DNA of 64,000 bases from Microthrixaceae bacterium (GTDB lineage: Bacteria > Actinomycetota > Acidimicrobiia > Acidimicrobiales > Microtrichaceae), in the NCBI GenBank assembly GCA_023957995.1, contig JAMLGK010000003.1:62001-126000 (forward strand), given 5' to 3'. The position numbers were made by a program, and so were the translations under genes. This document shows positions 38,869 through 46,502 of the stretch, piece by piece; position 1 is the first letter of the stretch; the number at the start of each line of letters is the position of its first letter. The notes under the pieces are model-generated. The model was given only the letters and a program-made list of their open reading frames with translations. It was not told the DNA's origin and searched no databases.

Positions 38869-39572
38869 GCTCGCCGGTGCTGGAGTTGGAGGGGCTCTGT
38901 GCCGGCCACAACGGACTCGCCGTGGTGAGAGATCTCGATCTCAGGGTCGAGCCCGGCGAGGTGGTTGCCCTTCTGGGTCCCAACGGGGCCGGCAAGACCA
39001 CCACGCTGCTCACGGTCTCGGGCCTGTTGAAGCCGCTGGCGGGATCGATTCGCTTCAACGGTGAGAGCATCGTCGGCGCACGACCCGACCGCCTTGCCCG
39101 CGATGGTCTCGGACACGTACCCGACGATCGTGGGTTGTTCCCGGGGCTCTCGGTGGCGGAGCACCTGGAGCTGGCCACCGCCCGGAAGGACCGTGCCGGT
39201 ATCGGTGAACGGGTGGGGCACTGGTTCCCCGCGCTCGACGATCTCATGGATCGACGGGCGGGACTGCTGTCGGGGGGCGAACAACAGATGCTCGCCCTCG
39301 CCCAAGCGCTGTTGCGAAACCCCCGCCTCCTCATGATCGACGAGATGAGCCTCGGTCTCGCTCCGATCGTGGTGGAGAACCTGTTGCCCACGGTGCGTCG
39401 CGTGGCCGAGGAGAACGCGTGTGGCGTGCTGCTGGTCGAACAGCATGCTCCGATGGCCCTGCAGGTGGCAGACACCGCGGTGATGCTCAACCATGGCGCC
39501 GTCGTGGCATCCGGACCAGCGAGCGAGCTCGCCTCGGACAGTGACCTGCTCCTCAGCGGATACCTGGGCTGA
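38865..39572 (+). CDS. livF: Branched-chain-type ABC transporter ATP-binding protein (LivF)
   Basis: The 235-residue ABC ATPase has Walker A GPNGAGKTTTLL, signature LLSGGEQQMLALAQAL, Walker B LLMIDEMSLGLAP and the LivF-typical GHVPDDRGLFPGLSVAEHL and VLLVEQHAPMALQVAD. Walker B ends in DEMS rather than DEPS/T, a common LivF variant. GTG 38865 overlaps the livG stop, so translation is coupled. It forms the second nucleotide-binding half of the importer. Confidence 0.92.
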   Translation: MSSPVLELEGLCAGHNGLAVVRDLDLRVEPGEVVALLGPNGAGKTTTLLTVSGLLKPLAGSIRFNGESIVGARPDRLARDGLGHVPDDRGLFPGLSVAEHLELATARKDRAGIGERVGHWFPALDDLMDRRAGLLSGGEQQMLALAQALLRNPRLLMIDEMSLGLAPIVVENLLPTVRRVAEENACGVLLVEQHAPMALQVADTAVMLNHGAVVASGPASELASDSDLLLSGYLG

Positions 39573-39624
39573 GGAGCGCCGGGGGATCGTCACCGGGCCC
39601 CCGACGGGTGCTCGGTGCCGTCGC

Positions 39625-39630
39625 TACACT
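39625..39630 (+). promoter_or_regulatory. -10 hexamer TACACT before the DUF1269-like gene
   Basis: TACACT lies 45 bases before the ATG at 39675. This gene, unlike many others here, has a leader with a clear ribosome site (GAAGGAAAC). Confidence 0.45.
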
Positions 39631-39674
39631 CCGAGTGAACCCGAGGGATCCCCCCGAAACAGAAGGAAACAAAA

Positions 39675-40163
39675 ATGGCAGACCTGATTGCGATCGGATA
39701 CGACGACACCACCACCGCCATCCAGGCGATGGAGACAGCAGAGGGACTGGCCAAAGACCTGATCCTCCAGCCCGACGCCATCGCCGCGATCGTGCGCAAT
39801 GAAGACGGCAAGATCAAGACCATCACCAACGCCCACGAGGTGGGTGCCGGCGCCACCTGGGGAATGTTCTGGGGTCTGCTGTTCGGCGTGCTGTTCTTCG
39901 TGCCGGTGTTCGGCATGGTGTTGGGTGCGGCCTTCGGCGCACTCGGCGGCAAGCTCTCCAAGGACGCCGTCAGCAAGGAGTTCCAGGACCAGGTGCGTGC
40001 AGCGCTCCAGCCCGGTACCTCCGCACTGTTCATGATCGTGGAGCAGGTGACCAGCGACAAGGCAGTGGACGCCCTCTCGGTCCATGGCGGCAACGTCATC
40101 AAGACCTCGTTCTCCAAGGACGTCGAGGCCGAGATCCAGCGCGAGCTCCACGGCGAGGGCTGA
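39675..40163 (+). CDS. DUF1269-like (glycine-zipper) membrane-associated protein
   Basis: This 162-residue protein begins with LIAIGYDDTTTAIQAMETAEGL and KTITNAHEVGAGATWG. A Gly-rich hydrophobic segment (MFWGLLFGVLFFVPVFGMVLG AAFGALGG) forms one or two membrane helices, followed by a soluble tail (VQAALQPGTSALFMIVEQ-like, then VIKTSFSKDVEAEIQREL). The layout matches the DUF1269 family, whose function is unknown. It has a strong Shine-Dalgarno site and its own promoter-like hexamer. It sits alone between livF and the TAP-like hydrolase. Confidence 0.78.
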   Translation: MADLIAIGYDDTTTAIQAMETAEGLAKDLILQPDAIAAIVRNEDGKIKTITNAHEVGAGATWGMFWGLLFGVLFFVPVFGMVLGAAFGALGGKLSKDAVSKEFQDQVRAALQPGTSALFMIVEQVTSDKAVDALSVHGGNVIKTSFSKDVEAEIQRELHGEG

Positions 40164-40282
40164 CACCCTGACCGGTTCACACCGGTCCGTGTGATCAGAA
40201 CAACCTGACGAAACGATCGGGGTCCGGCCTGGGGGTCGGTCCCCGATCCGCGTCAGGGCAGGTTCGCGCCGCAGCGCAGTCG

Positions 40283-40320
40283 GCCGGACCAACTCGGTGT
40301 TGCCGGTCCAACTCGGAGCA
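40283..40320. repeat. Two imperfect 19-bp direct repeats
   Basis: GCCGGACCAACTCGGTGTT and GCCGGTCCAACTCGGAGCA lie in tandem, with the start of a third unit following, in the 189-base convergent gap between the DUF1269-like and TAP-like hydrolase genes. Nothing else is seen in that gap. Confidence 0.6.
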
Positions 40321-40352
40321 GCCGGTACTGGTGGGTGTCGGGCTGGACCGAC

Positions 40353-42152
40353 TCAGTTCTCCGCCATGCACTGGGTGGTGATGCCGGTCACCTTCTCGGT
40401 CAGGGCATCGGGGTCGCCACCGAGGAGCAGGTCCTCGAGCCCGGTCTCGCCCAGCTCGTCGGTCAGACGGTCCACGATGCACGCTGCCACCGGTTCGGGG
40501 ATGCCCGCAGCTGTCATCTGCTCGAGGAGCTGATCGGTGATGTTGCCCACACCGGAGCCGTCACCCGAGGTGACCGCCGGGCATCTGGTGCCCGGCTCGG
40601 GGAGCTCCAGATCGACCAGATAGGCCACGACCGCATCGTCGACGCATGCACCTCCGCGCAGGAACGCCGTGTGGCCGTCACCCTCGTATGTGAGCAGTAC
40701 GGATCCCTTGAGTGCTTCGGCCATCTCCTCGGACCACTCATAGGGCGTCGCGGGGTCGCCAACGGTGCCGACCACGAGGATCGGTGGGGCTCCGGCACCG
40801 GTCCATTCCGGCACGGGGTTCGCCGGAAGCGGCCAGTCGACACAGGCGAGCGGACCCGTCGCGAGGATCTCGCCGAAGGTCGGTGCGTCAGCGGTTGCCC
40901 GCTCGCCCGCTTCGATGGCCTCCTGCACGGTGGGACGCTGGTCGGAGTCGGCGCAGTTCACCATGATCTGTGCGTCCGAGGAGTTGTCCCAGGAGCCGTC
41001 TGGTTGCCGTCCCAGCTGCCGGTCGGCCAGCGACAGCAGCACCTCGGCTCCTCCACCTTCGAGGTCGTCGATCGCGCGGGCGACCGATCCCCACACCTCG
41101 TCCTGGTACAGCGACGTCAACAGGCCGATGTCGAACAGGTCCCGGGTGAGCTGACGTGTGCCCGACGCGGTGTCCACCATGAGGGGTTCCTCGTCGAGCG
41201 AGGCGCGGACATCTGCGATGCTCTGCTCGGTCCTCCCGGAGAGCGCACAACCCGGGTCGCTGTCGCAGGTCTCCACGAAGCTGTCATAGGTCCGTTCGAA
41301 CCCCATCACGCCGGCGGCGAGTTGCTCCTCCTCGCTGGCGGTGGGCGAGACAGATCCGTCGAGGACCATGGCGCGGACGCTCTCGGGGAACATAGTGGCG
41401 TAGGTCGCTCCGATAGCGGTTCCGTAGGAGAAACCCACGTAGTTGAGTTGATCCTCGCCGAGGGCGAGGCGGATCTCCTCCATGTCACCCGCCACGTCGG
41501 CGGTGGACATGTGGTCGATCAGCTCGGGGTTGTTGGACTCACAACCCTCGCGGAGCTCCTCGGTGTCCGAGATGGCGCGGTCGAGTTCCTCGGCATCGTC
41601 GGGGCTGATGTCTCCCTCGATCTGCGCTTCCTTCTGTTGGTCGGTGAGGCAGCGCACCGGGGAGCTCTCACCCACACCCCTGGGGTCCCAACTGACGAGG
41701 TCGAAGCTGGTGTGGAGTTCCTCCGGCATCGAAGGTGCGGCCGCCGAGAGGAATTCGATTCCGGATCCACCCGGCCCGCCCGGATTGAACAGCAGCGACC
41801 CGATCCGCTCATCCGGTGAGCCCGATGCGGGGACCCTTGCCAGAGCGAGGTCTATCCGGGGGGATTCGGCGTCGGCGCGATCGATCGGCACCGACAGCAC
41901 TGCACACTCCATGTCGGGTCCGGTGAATCCGTTCTCACAGGGGCCCCAGGAGATCCCGTTGCCGGAGACCGCCTGGTTCTGTTCGGAACGCTCGTTGCTC
42001 TCCGAGCTCGCGATGTCGCCCGAATCGAGCGAGCAGGCCGACGAGACCAGCAGAAGCGTCGCCAGGACCGCCAACCACAGCGTTGTGCGTGGCCGTGTTC
42101 GAGCGGATAGGTCGACGCGGGCCGGCCTGGTTCGTTGGCGTTGGTTCGTCAC
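40353..42152 (-). CDS. Secreted TAP-like alpha/beta hydrolase (tripeptidyl aminopeptidase family)
   Basis: The 599-residue exported hydrolase has a basic N terminus with a hydrophobic stretch (LWLAVLATLLLVSSACS). The core shows the oxyanion motif FNPGGPGGSG, nucleophile GFSYGTAIG, acid VGDPATPYE and histidine GDGHTAFL, with a TAP C-terminal region (CVDWPLP). Relatives are Streptomyces tripeptidyl aminopeptidases and mycobacterial Hip1/CaeA-like serine hydrolases. After the fold there are about 70 extra residues (QLLEQMTAAGIPEPVAACIV) that look like a small helical domain. Cys near the signal end may be lipidated but SSAC is a poor lipobox. GTG 42152 is preferred over GTG 42185. Confidence 0.87.
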   Translation of the reverse strand: MTNQRQRTRPARVDLSARTRPRTTLWLAVLATLLLVSSACSLDSGDIASSESNERSEQNQAVSGNGISWGPCENGFTGPDMECAVLSVPIDRADAESPRIDLALARVPASGSPDERIGSLLFNPGGPGGSGIEFLSAAAPSMPEELHTSFDLVSWDPRGVGESSPVRCLTDQQKEAQIEGDISPDDAEELDRAISDTEELREGCESNNPELIDHMSTADVAGDMEEIRLALGEDQLNYVGFSYGTAIGATYATMFPESVRAMVLDGSVSPTASEEEQLAAGVMGFERTYDSFVETCDSDPGCALSGRTEQSIADVRASLDEEPLMVDTASGTRQLTRDLFDIGLLTSLYQDEVWGSVARAIDDLEGGGAEVLLSLADRQLGRQPDGSWDNSSDAQIMVNCADSDQRPTVQEAIEAGERATADAPTFGEILATGPLACVDWPLPANPVPEWTGAGAPPILVVGTVGDPATPYEWSEEMAEALKGSVLLTYEGDGHTAFLRGGACVDDAVVAYLVDLELPEPGTRCPAVTSGDGSGVGNITDQLLEQMTAAGIPEPVAACIVDRLTDELGETGLEDLLLGGDPDALTEKVTGITTQCMAEN

Positions 42153-42214
42153 ATCTCGAGGGTACAGACGGCAGGGCGTCGACACGGGTCGCGGCCGCTG
42201 GGGAAACTCCCTCA

Positions 42215-42333
42215 GATCAGTGTCTCGCTCAGATCAGTGTCTCGCTCAGATCAGTGTCTCGCTCAGATCAGTGTCTCGCTCAGATCAGTGTCTCGCTCAG
42301 ATCAGTGTCTCACTCGGATCAGTGTCTCAGCTG
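42215..42333. repeat. 17-bp tandem repeat, seven copies
   Basis: GATCAGTGTCTCGCTCA is repeated starting at 42215, 42232, 42249, 42266 and 42283 with no mismatch. Two diverged copies follow at 42300 and 42317. The array lies between the TAP-like hydrolase start and the stop of the 59-residue gene, whose stop codon falls in the last copy. There are no spacers, so this is not a CRISPR. Confidence 0.95.
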
Positions 42334-42506
42334 TCGCTGTCTCCGAGGTCGCTGTCGCCGAACTCGATCTTGCGGAACTGTTCGTCGGAGAGTCGGTCCT
42401 CGGGAGCCAACCCCTCGCGCTCGCGCCGCCGGTTGGTGAGCATCGCCGCATACGCGATGGCCACGACCACACCGGCGATTCCGAATATGAGGATCCCTTG
42501 CCACAT
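42327..42506 (-). CDS. 59-residue single-span membrane protein
   Basis: This short minus-strand gene begins with ATG 42506 behind GGATGAGGAG. It encodes one membrane helix (GILIFGIAGVVVAIAYAAML), a basic stop-transfer patch (TNRRREREG) and an acidic tail (PEDRLSDEQFRKIEFGDSD) that ends in repeated GDSD. The topology rule (basic residues after the helix) and the ribosome site support expression. The stop codon lies in the last unit of the 17-bp array. The function is unknown. Confidence 0.65.
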   Translation of the reverse strand: MWQGILIFGIAGVVVAIAYAAMLTNRRREREGLAPEDRLSDEQFRKIEFGDSDLGDSDS

Positions 42507-42603
42507 CTCCTCATCCGATCACACAGCGGCGCTTCGTGCACGTTCTTGGCCGTGATCTGCAGGCGAGGTCCCTCCGCTGGGCCGTGGGTGTGGCGAGAGC
42601 CTT

Positions 42604-42609
42604 AGGCTC
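42604..42609 (+). promoter_or_regulatory. -10-like hexamer TAGGCT before the carotenoid oxygenase
   Basis: TAGGCT ends 6 bases before ATG 42616, without a ribosome site, so a leaderless transcript is predicted. Confidence 0.5.
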
Positions 42610-42615
42610 ACCGGC

Positions 42616-44013
42616 ATGGCAAGTGCACCACAGACCGAATCCGAATCCACGACCAGCCCGTATCTGTCGGGCAACTTCGCGCCGGTCATCGATGAGGTCA
42701 CCCAGTTCGATCTGCCCGTCATCGGGGAACTGCCCGCCGAGCTGACGGGTCGCTACCTGCGCAACGGACCGAATCCCATCGGTGATGTGGATCCGGCGGG
42801 CCACCACTGGTTCATCGGCGACGGCATGGTGCACGGGATCCGCCTCGATGAGGGCCGAGCAGCCTGGTACCGCAACCGGTACGTCGGTTCTTCGCGGCTC
42901 TCCGACGCCCGCGGAGAGCCCGAAATCCCCGGCCCGAACTGGAACGGCAACCCCTATGGACCCAACACCAACGTGGGGGCCTGGGCCGGTACCACCTGGG
43001 CCATGGTCGAGGCCGGTGGCTGCCCGGTGGAACTGGGCTACGAACTCGACACGATCGGTCGGAACGACTTCGGAGGCACGATCACGGGCGCCTTCAGTGC
43101 CCATCCGAAGTACGACCCGGTCACCCGCGAGCTCCACGCGATGGTCTACGCACTACCCGAGTGGATGGACCACGTCGCCTACATCGTCATCGGCGCCGAT
43201 GGAAAGGCGCGCAAGGAACTCGAGATCCCCCTGGCAGGCATGCCGATGGTGCACGACATGTCGCTCACCCGCACCTGGGCGCTGCTGTACGACCAGCCGG
43301 TGACCATCGACATCGAACTGGCCGCCAGCTCGATCTTCCCGTTCCGGTGGAATCCCGACCATGGTCGGCGCGTGGGGTTGGTGCCGCGCGAGGGCACCCC
43401 CGACGAGATCGTGTGGATCGACCTTCCGCTCGGCTATGCGTTCCACCCGCTCAACGCATACGACACCGAGGACGGGCGCGTCATCGTCGACATCTGCACC
43501 TACGACCGGATCTTCGACCGCGACCGGTTCGGTCCGTTGGGCGACGGGGCCTTCGGTCGGCTGGAGCGGTGGGAGCTCGATCCGGTGACCCGCACGGCAT
43601 CCATCTCGGTCATGGACGAGCGGCCCACCGATTTTCCTCGCGGCAACGACGCCGTGGCCACCAGGGAGCATCGCTACGGCTGGTTCCTGTCGGGCTCGGC
43701 AGACGAGACCGACACGTGGTCGACGGTCAAACAGGATCTCTCCACCGGCCGGCGTTGGGAGTTCGACCACGGTCCGGCGCGCCAGGCCGGGGAAGCCGTC
43801 TTCGTCGCCCGCGACGACGCTCGTTCCGAGGACGACGGTTGGCTGCTCACCTATGTCAACGACCACAACACCGGTGGCGCGGACTTCGTGGTGATGGACG
43901 CGCTGGACTTCGAGAGGGACGACTACGTCGCAAGGGTTCCTCTTCCCCAACGGGTTCCGTTCGGATTCCACGGCAACTGGGTGAGCGACAGGACGGTTCC
44001 ACCCTCGGGGTGA
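42616..44013 (+). CDS. Carotenoid cleavage oxygenase (RPE65/CCD family)
   Basis: This 465-residue seven-bladed beta-propeller oxygenase cleaves C=C bonds in carotenoids or stilbene-like substrates using Fe(II). All four iron-binding histidines can be placed: SAHPKYD, MVHDMSLT, YAFHPLNAYD and the last in GFHGNWV near the C terminus. The N-terminal RYLRNGPNP and GHHWFIGDGMVHGIRL blocks are classical. The length is normal. The SRPBCC gene starts about 70 bases later on the same strand and may be cotranscribed. Confidence 0.93.
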   Translation: MASAPQTESESTTSPYLSGNFAPVIDEVTQFDLPVIGELPAELTGRYLRNGPNPIGDVDPAGHHWFIGDGMVHGIRLDEGRAAWYRNRYVGSSRLSDARGEPEIPGPNWNGNPYGPNTNVGAWAGTTWAMVEAGGCPVELGYELDTIGRNDFGGTITGAFSAHPKYDPVTRELHAMVYALPEWMDHVAYIVIGADGKARKELEIPLAGMPMVHDMSLTRTWALLYDQPVTIDIELAASSIFPFRWNPDHGRRVGLVPREGTPDEIVWIDLPLGYAFHPLNAYDTEDGRVIVDICTYDRIFDRDRFGPLGDGAFGRLERWELDPVTRTASISVMDERPTDFPRGNDAVATREHRYGWFLSGSADETDTWSTVKQDLSTGRRWEFDHGPARQAGEAVFVARDDARSEDDGWLLTYVNDHNTGGADFVVMDALDFERDDYVARVPLPQRVPFGFHGNWVSDRTVPPSG

Positions 44014-44086
44014 GGACCACGTGACCGGCAAGGCCGCGCTGGGGTTCTGTCGGCGATGAGCAGACGACGATGATTTGGAGACAACG

Positions 44087-44593
44087 ATGACGACCGACGA
44101 CACCGACACCGCCGAGAGGATGGAGGTGACGCGACTGATCGCTGCAACGCCCGCCGAGGTGTTCGAGGTGCTGTGCGACCCGGCGGGTCACGTGGCGATC
44201 GACAGCTCGGGGATGCTCCAGGCGGCCACGGGGGATCCCGTGGGTGCGGTCGGGGACACCTTCGTGGTGCACATGGACCGGGACTCGTTGAACGACTATC
44301 CACTCGGCCTCTACGACGTCACCGTGTGCATCACCGCGTTCGAGCCCGACCGCGAGATCGCCTGGACGATCCAGGGCCAGATGGAACCCCAGATCGGCCA
44401 TGTCTACGGGTACACGTTGGAGCCACACGAGGACGGCACGCTGGTGACCTCCTACTACGACTGGTCCGACATCCATCCACAGTGGCGCGAAGCGGGGATC
44501 TTCCCGGTCATGTCCGAGCTCGCGCTGCGCGCGACGCTGGGAATCCTGGCGCGCACCGTCGCACCCGGCAGGCCGCGGCCGACCGGCGACTGA
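44087..44593 (+). CDS. SRPBCC family protein
   Basis: The 168-residue protein starts at ATG 44087 behind TTGGAGACAACG. The opening EVTRLIAATPAEVFEVLCDPAGHVAIDSSG is the standard SRPBCC first strand and helix. VTVCITAFEPDREIAWTI and LVTSYYDWSDIHP follow. A hydrophobic-ligand role is likely for the fold, and the carotenoid oxygenase next to it hints at an apocarotenoid, but that is only context. Its stop codon is part of an inverted repeat shared with the convergent TetR gene. Confidence 0.75.
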   Translation: MTTDDTDTAERMEVTRLIAATPAEVFEVLCDPAGHVAIDSSGMLQAATGDPVGAVGDTFVVHMDRDSLNDYPLGLYDVTVCITAFEPDREIAWTIQGQMEPQIGHVYGYTLEPHEDGTLVTSYYDWSDIHPQWREAGIFPVMSELALRATLGILARTVAPGRPRPTGD

Positions 44594-44631
44594 GCCGGCA
44601 GCTCACCTGCGACCCGCGCCTGGGCTCAGTC
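44588..44631. terminator. Inverted repeat covering both convergent stop codons
   Basis: GACTGAGCC (44588-44596) and GGCTCAGTC (44623-44631) are exact reverse complements. Each contains the stop codon of one of the two convergent genes (SRPBCC and TetR), so the element probably ends both transcripts. Confidence 0.55.
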
Positions 44632-45309
44632 CTGCGGCTGCAGGGCGCGCTCGAGGCCGTCGAGGACCACCTCGAGTCCGAAGTCGAACTCATCCGCGAA
44701 GTCGTAGCCCTCGCGGGTGATGTGCTCGCTCACCAGTTCGGCGAGGTGGGGGTGGGACTCGCCCAGCCCCTCCATGATCGCCTCGGCGAGGTCCACCGTC
44801 TCGTCGCGGCCCTCGAACGGCAGGCCCGCCTCCTGCAGCGAGAAGCCGTAGACGTAGGCGTCGAGCAGCGCGATCGCGTGCGCGGTGAGGGGTACCGAGA
44901 ACCCCCCGTTGCGGAGACAGCCGAGCGTTGCGTCGAGGTGGCGCATCGTCGCCGCGCCCGGAGAGGTGCGCGAGTCGAGCAAGGGGGTGGCCCACGGGTG
45001 TGTGCGGAGCACCGACCTGGTGCTCTGGGCCCGTGTGGTCATCGCCTCGCGCCACGGCTCGCCGGGTATCGGGTCGCCGATCATGTCGAACACCTCGTCG
45101 ACCATCGCGTCGATGAGGTCCTCCTTGTTGGCGACGTGGTTGTACAACGACATCGCCTCCACGCCGAGCGACCGGCCGAGCTTGCGCATCGTGAGGCCGT
45201 CGATGCCGCCCTCGTCGGCCATGCCCATGGCGGCGGCGACCACCGATGCGCGGTCGAGGCGCCTGGTCCTGCGTACGTTCGATGACTCGTTCGCTGCCTC
45301 GTCCGACAT
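44626..45309 (-). CDS. TetR family transcriptional regulator
   Basis: The 227-residue regulator has an N-terminal helix-turn-helix (DRASVVAAAMGMADEGG, then LTMRKLGRSLGVEAMSLYNHVANKEDLIDAM). Its C-terminal ligand domain resembles the TetR(C)-type class (WREAMTTRAQSTRSVLRTHPWATPLL). GGAGAACC precedes ATG 45309. It is divergent from a reductase gene. Two matching CTTAC-N3-GTAAG sites lie between them, so autoregulation and control of the reductase are likely. The ligand is unknown. Confidence 0.92.
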   Translation of the reverse strand: MSDEAANESSNVRRTRRLDRASVVAAAMGMADEGGIDGLTMRKLGRSLGVEAMSLYNHVANKEDLIDAMVDEVFDMIGDPIPGEPWREAMTTRAQSTRSVLRTHPWATPLLDSRTSPGAATMRHLDATLGCLRNGGFSVPLTAHAIALLDAYVYGFSLQEAGLPFEGRDETVDLAEAIMEGLGESHPHLAELVSEHITREGYDFADEFDFGLEVVLDGLERALQPQD

Positions 45310-45367
45310 GGTTCTCCGTTCCGGTGGCGGCCGTGTGAGCGTCTTGGCGTGCCCGGCCCTTGACGAC

Positions 45368-45380
45368 CTTACAGCGTAAG
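45368..45380. promoter_or_regulatory. TetR operator 1 (CTTACAGCGTAAG)
   Basis: The arms CTTAC and GTAAG surround AGC. It is one of two near-identical palindromes in the TetR/reductase divergent promoter, with centres 32 bp apart. Confidence 0.75.
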
Positions 45381-45399
45381 TATATGGTTTCACCAACGG

Positions 45400-45412
45400 C
45401 TTACAGTGTAAG
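45400..45412. promoter_or_regulatory. TetR operator 2 (CTTACAGTGTAAG)
   Basis: The arms CTTACA and TGTAAG surround one G. It matches operator 1 at 12 of 13 positions. TATATGGTTT between the two sites may contain the -10 element. Confidence 0.75.
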
Positions 45413-45464
45413 TCGCAAGTCCGGCAGGACGGCCGGAGCAGACTTCGACCCGAGAGGTTCAGCG

Positions 45465-46502
45465 ATGACCAACGGAGCAACGACCATGAGCGACAAGTCC
45501 ACCGCAGCGGCGAGTGGAGTCCCCGAGACGATGAGCGCCATCACCCAGGACCGCTACGGCGAGGCACTCGAAGTGCTGTCGACCGGCCGCGTGCCGGTCC
45601 CCGATCCCGGAGCCGACGAGGTGCTCATCGAGGTGGCCGCTGCCGGGGTCGACCAGGGGACCTGGCACCTGGTGGCCGGGATGCCCTTGGTCGTGCGCCT
45701 CGGATTCGGGTTCCGTCGCCCGCGCAACCCGGTTCCCGGGCTCGATGTGTCCGGCACCGTGGTCAAATGCGGTGAAGAGGTCCGGGACCTCGCGCCGGGC
45801 GATGCCGTGTTCGGGATCGCGAAGGGCTCCTTCGCGCAGTACGCCGTGGCCAAGGCGACCAAGATCGTGAAGCGACCCGACTCCCTGCCGGAGCTCGACG
45901 CGGCGGGACTCGCGGTGTCCGGAATCACGGCGCTGCAGGCGGTCCGCGACGTGGCACGGGTGAGCCCGGGCGAACGCGTCCTCGTCGTCGGTGCTTCCGG
46001 CGGTGTCGGGTCGTTCGCGGTCCAGATCGCCAAGAGCCAGGGTGCCGAGGTCGTCGGTGTCTGCAGCGCCGGCAAGGCGGACTTCGTCCGCTCCCTCGGG
46101 GTCGATGACGTGATCGACTACCGCAGCGAGTCGCTGGACGCACGCGGCGTTGGCTACGACGCGATCATCGACACCGGTGGCGCCAACCCGCTCCGCGCAC
46201 TGCGCTCGGTGCTCACCGAGCGCGGCCGCCTCGTGATCGTGGGTGCGGAGACCGGAGGGAAGCTGATCGGCGGTGTCGACCGGCAGTTGCGCGGCGTGCT
46301 GCTGTCCATGTTCTCGCGACAGACCATCAAGACGTTCATCGCCGCCGAGAAGGGCGAGAGCATGACCGTGCTCGCCGATATGGTCGACCGCGGCGATGTG
46401 AGGGTGGGTCTCGGGGCGACCCGTCCACTGCAGGAGGCTGCAGCCGCGATCGACGATCTGCGTGCCGGCCGCTCCCGCGGCAAGACGGTCCTCACCGTCT
46501 GA
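45465..46502 (+). CDS. Zinc-independent alcohol dehydrogenase-like NAD(P)H:quinone-type reductase (MDR family)
   Basis: The 345-residue MDR protein has the substrate-side domain VPVPDPGADEVLIEVAAAGVDQGTW and PGLDVSGTVVKCG, the nucleotide motif VLVVGASGGVGSFAVQIAKSQG, and YDAIIDTGG with LRSVLTERGRLVIVG. There are no structural-zinc cysteines, which places it with quinone reductase/enoyl reductase-like MDRs. ATG 45465 follows GAGAGG; ATG 45486 with GGAG upstream is an alternative. The divergent TetR gene and its two operators suggest induction by an aromatic or quinone-like compound. Confidence 0.88.
   Translation: MTNGATTMSDKSTAAASGVPETMSAITQDRYGEALEVLSTGRVPVPDPGADEVLIEVAAAGVDQGTWHLVAGMPLVVRLGFGFRRPRNPVPGLDVSGTVVKCGEEVRDLAPGDAVFGIAKGSFAQYAVAKATKIVKRPDSLPELDAAGLAVSGITALQAVRDVARVSPGERVLVVGASGGVGSFAVQIAKSQGAEVVGVCSAGKADFVRSLGVDDVIDYRSESLDARGVGYDAIIDTGGANPLRALRSVLTERGRLVIVGAETGGKLIGGVDRQLRGVLLSMFSRQTIKTFIAAEKGESMTVLADMVDRGDVRVGLGATRPLQEAAAAIDDLRAGRSRGKTVLTV

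Noticed and set aside
42215-42333. Possible CRISPR array
   Set aside because: The 17-bp units are directly contiguous, with no spacers, and no cas genes are in the window.
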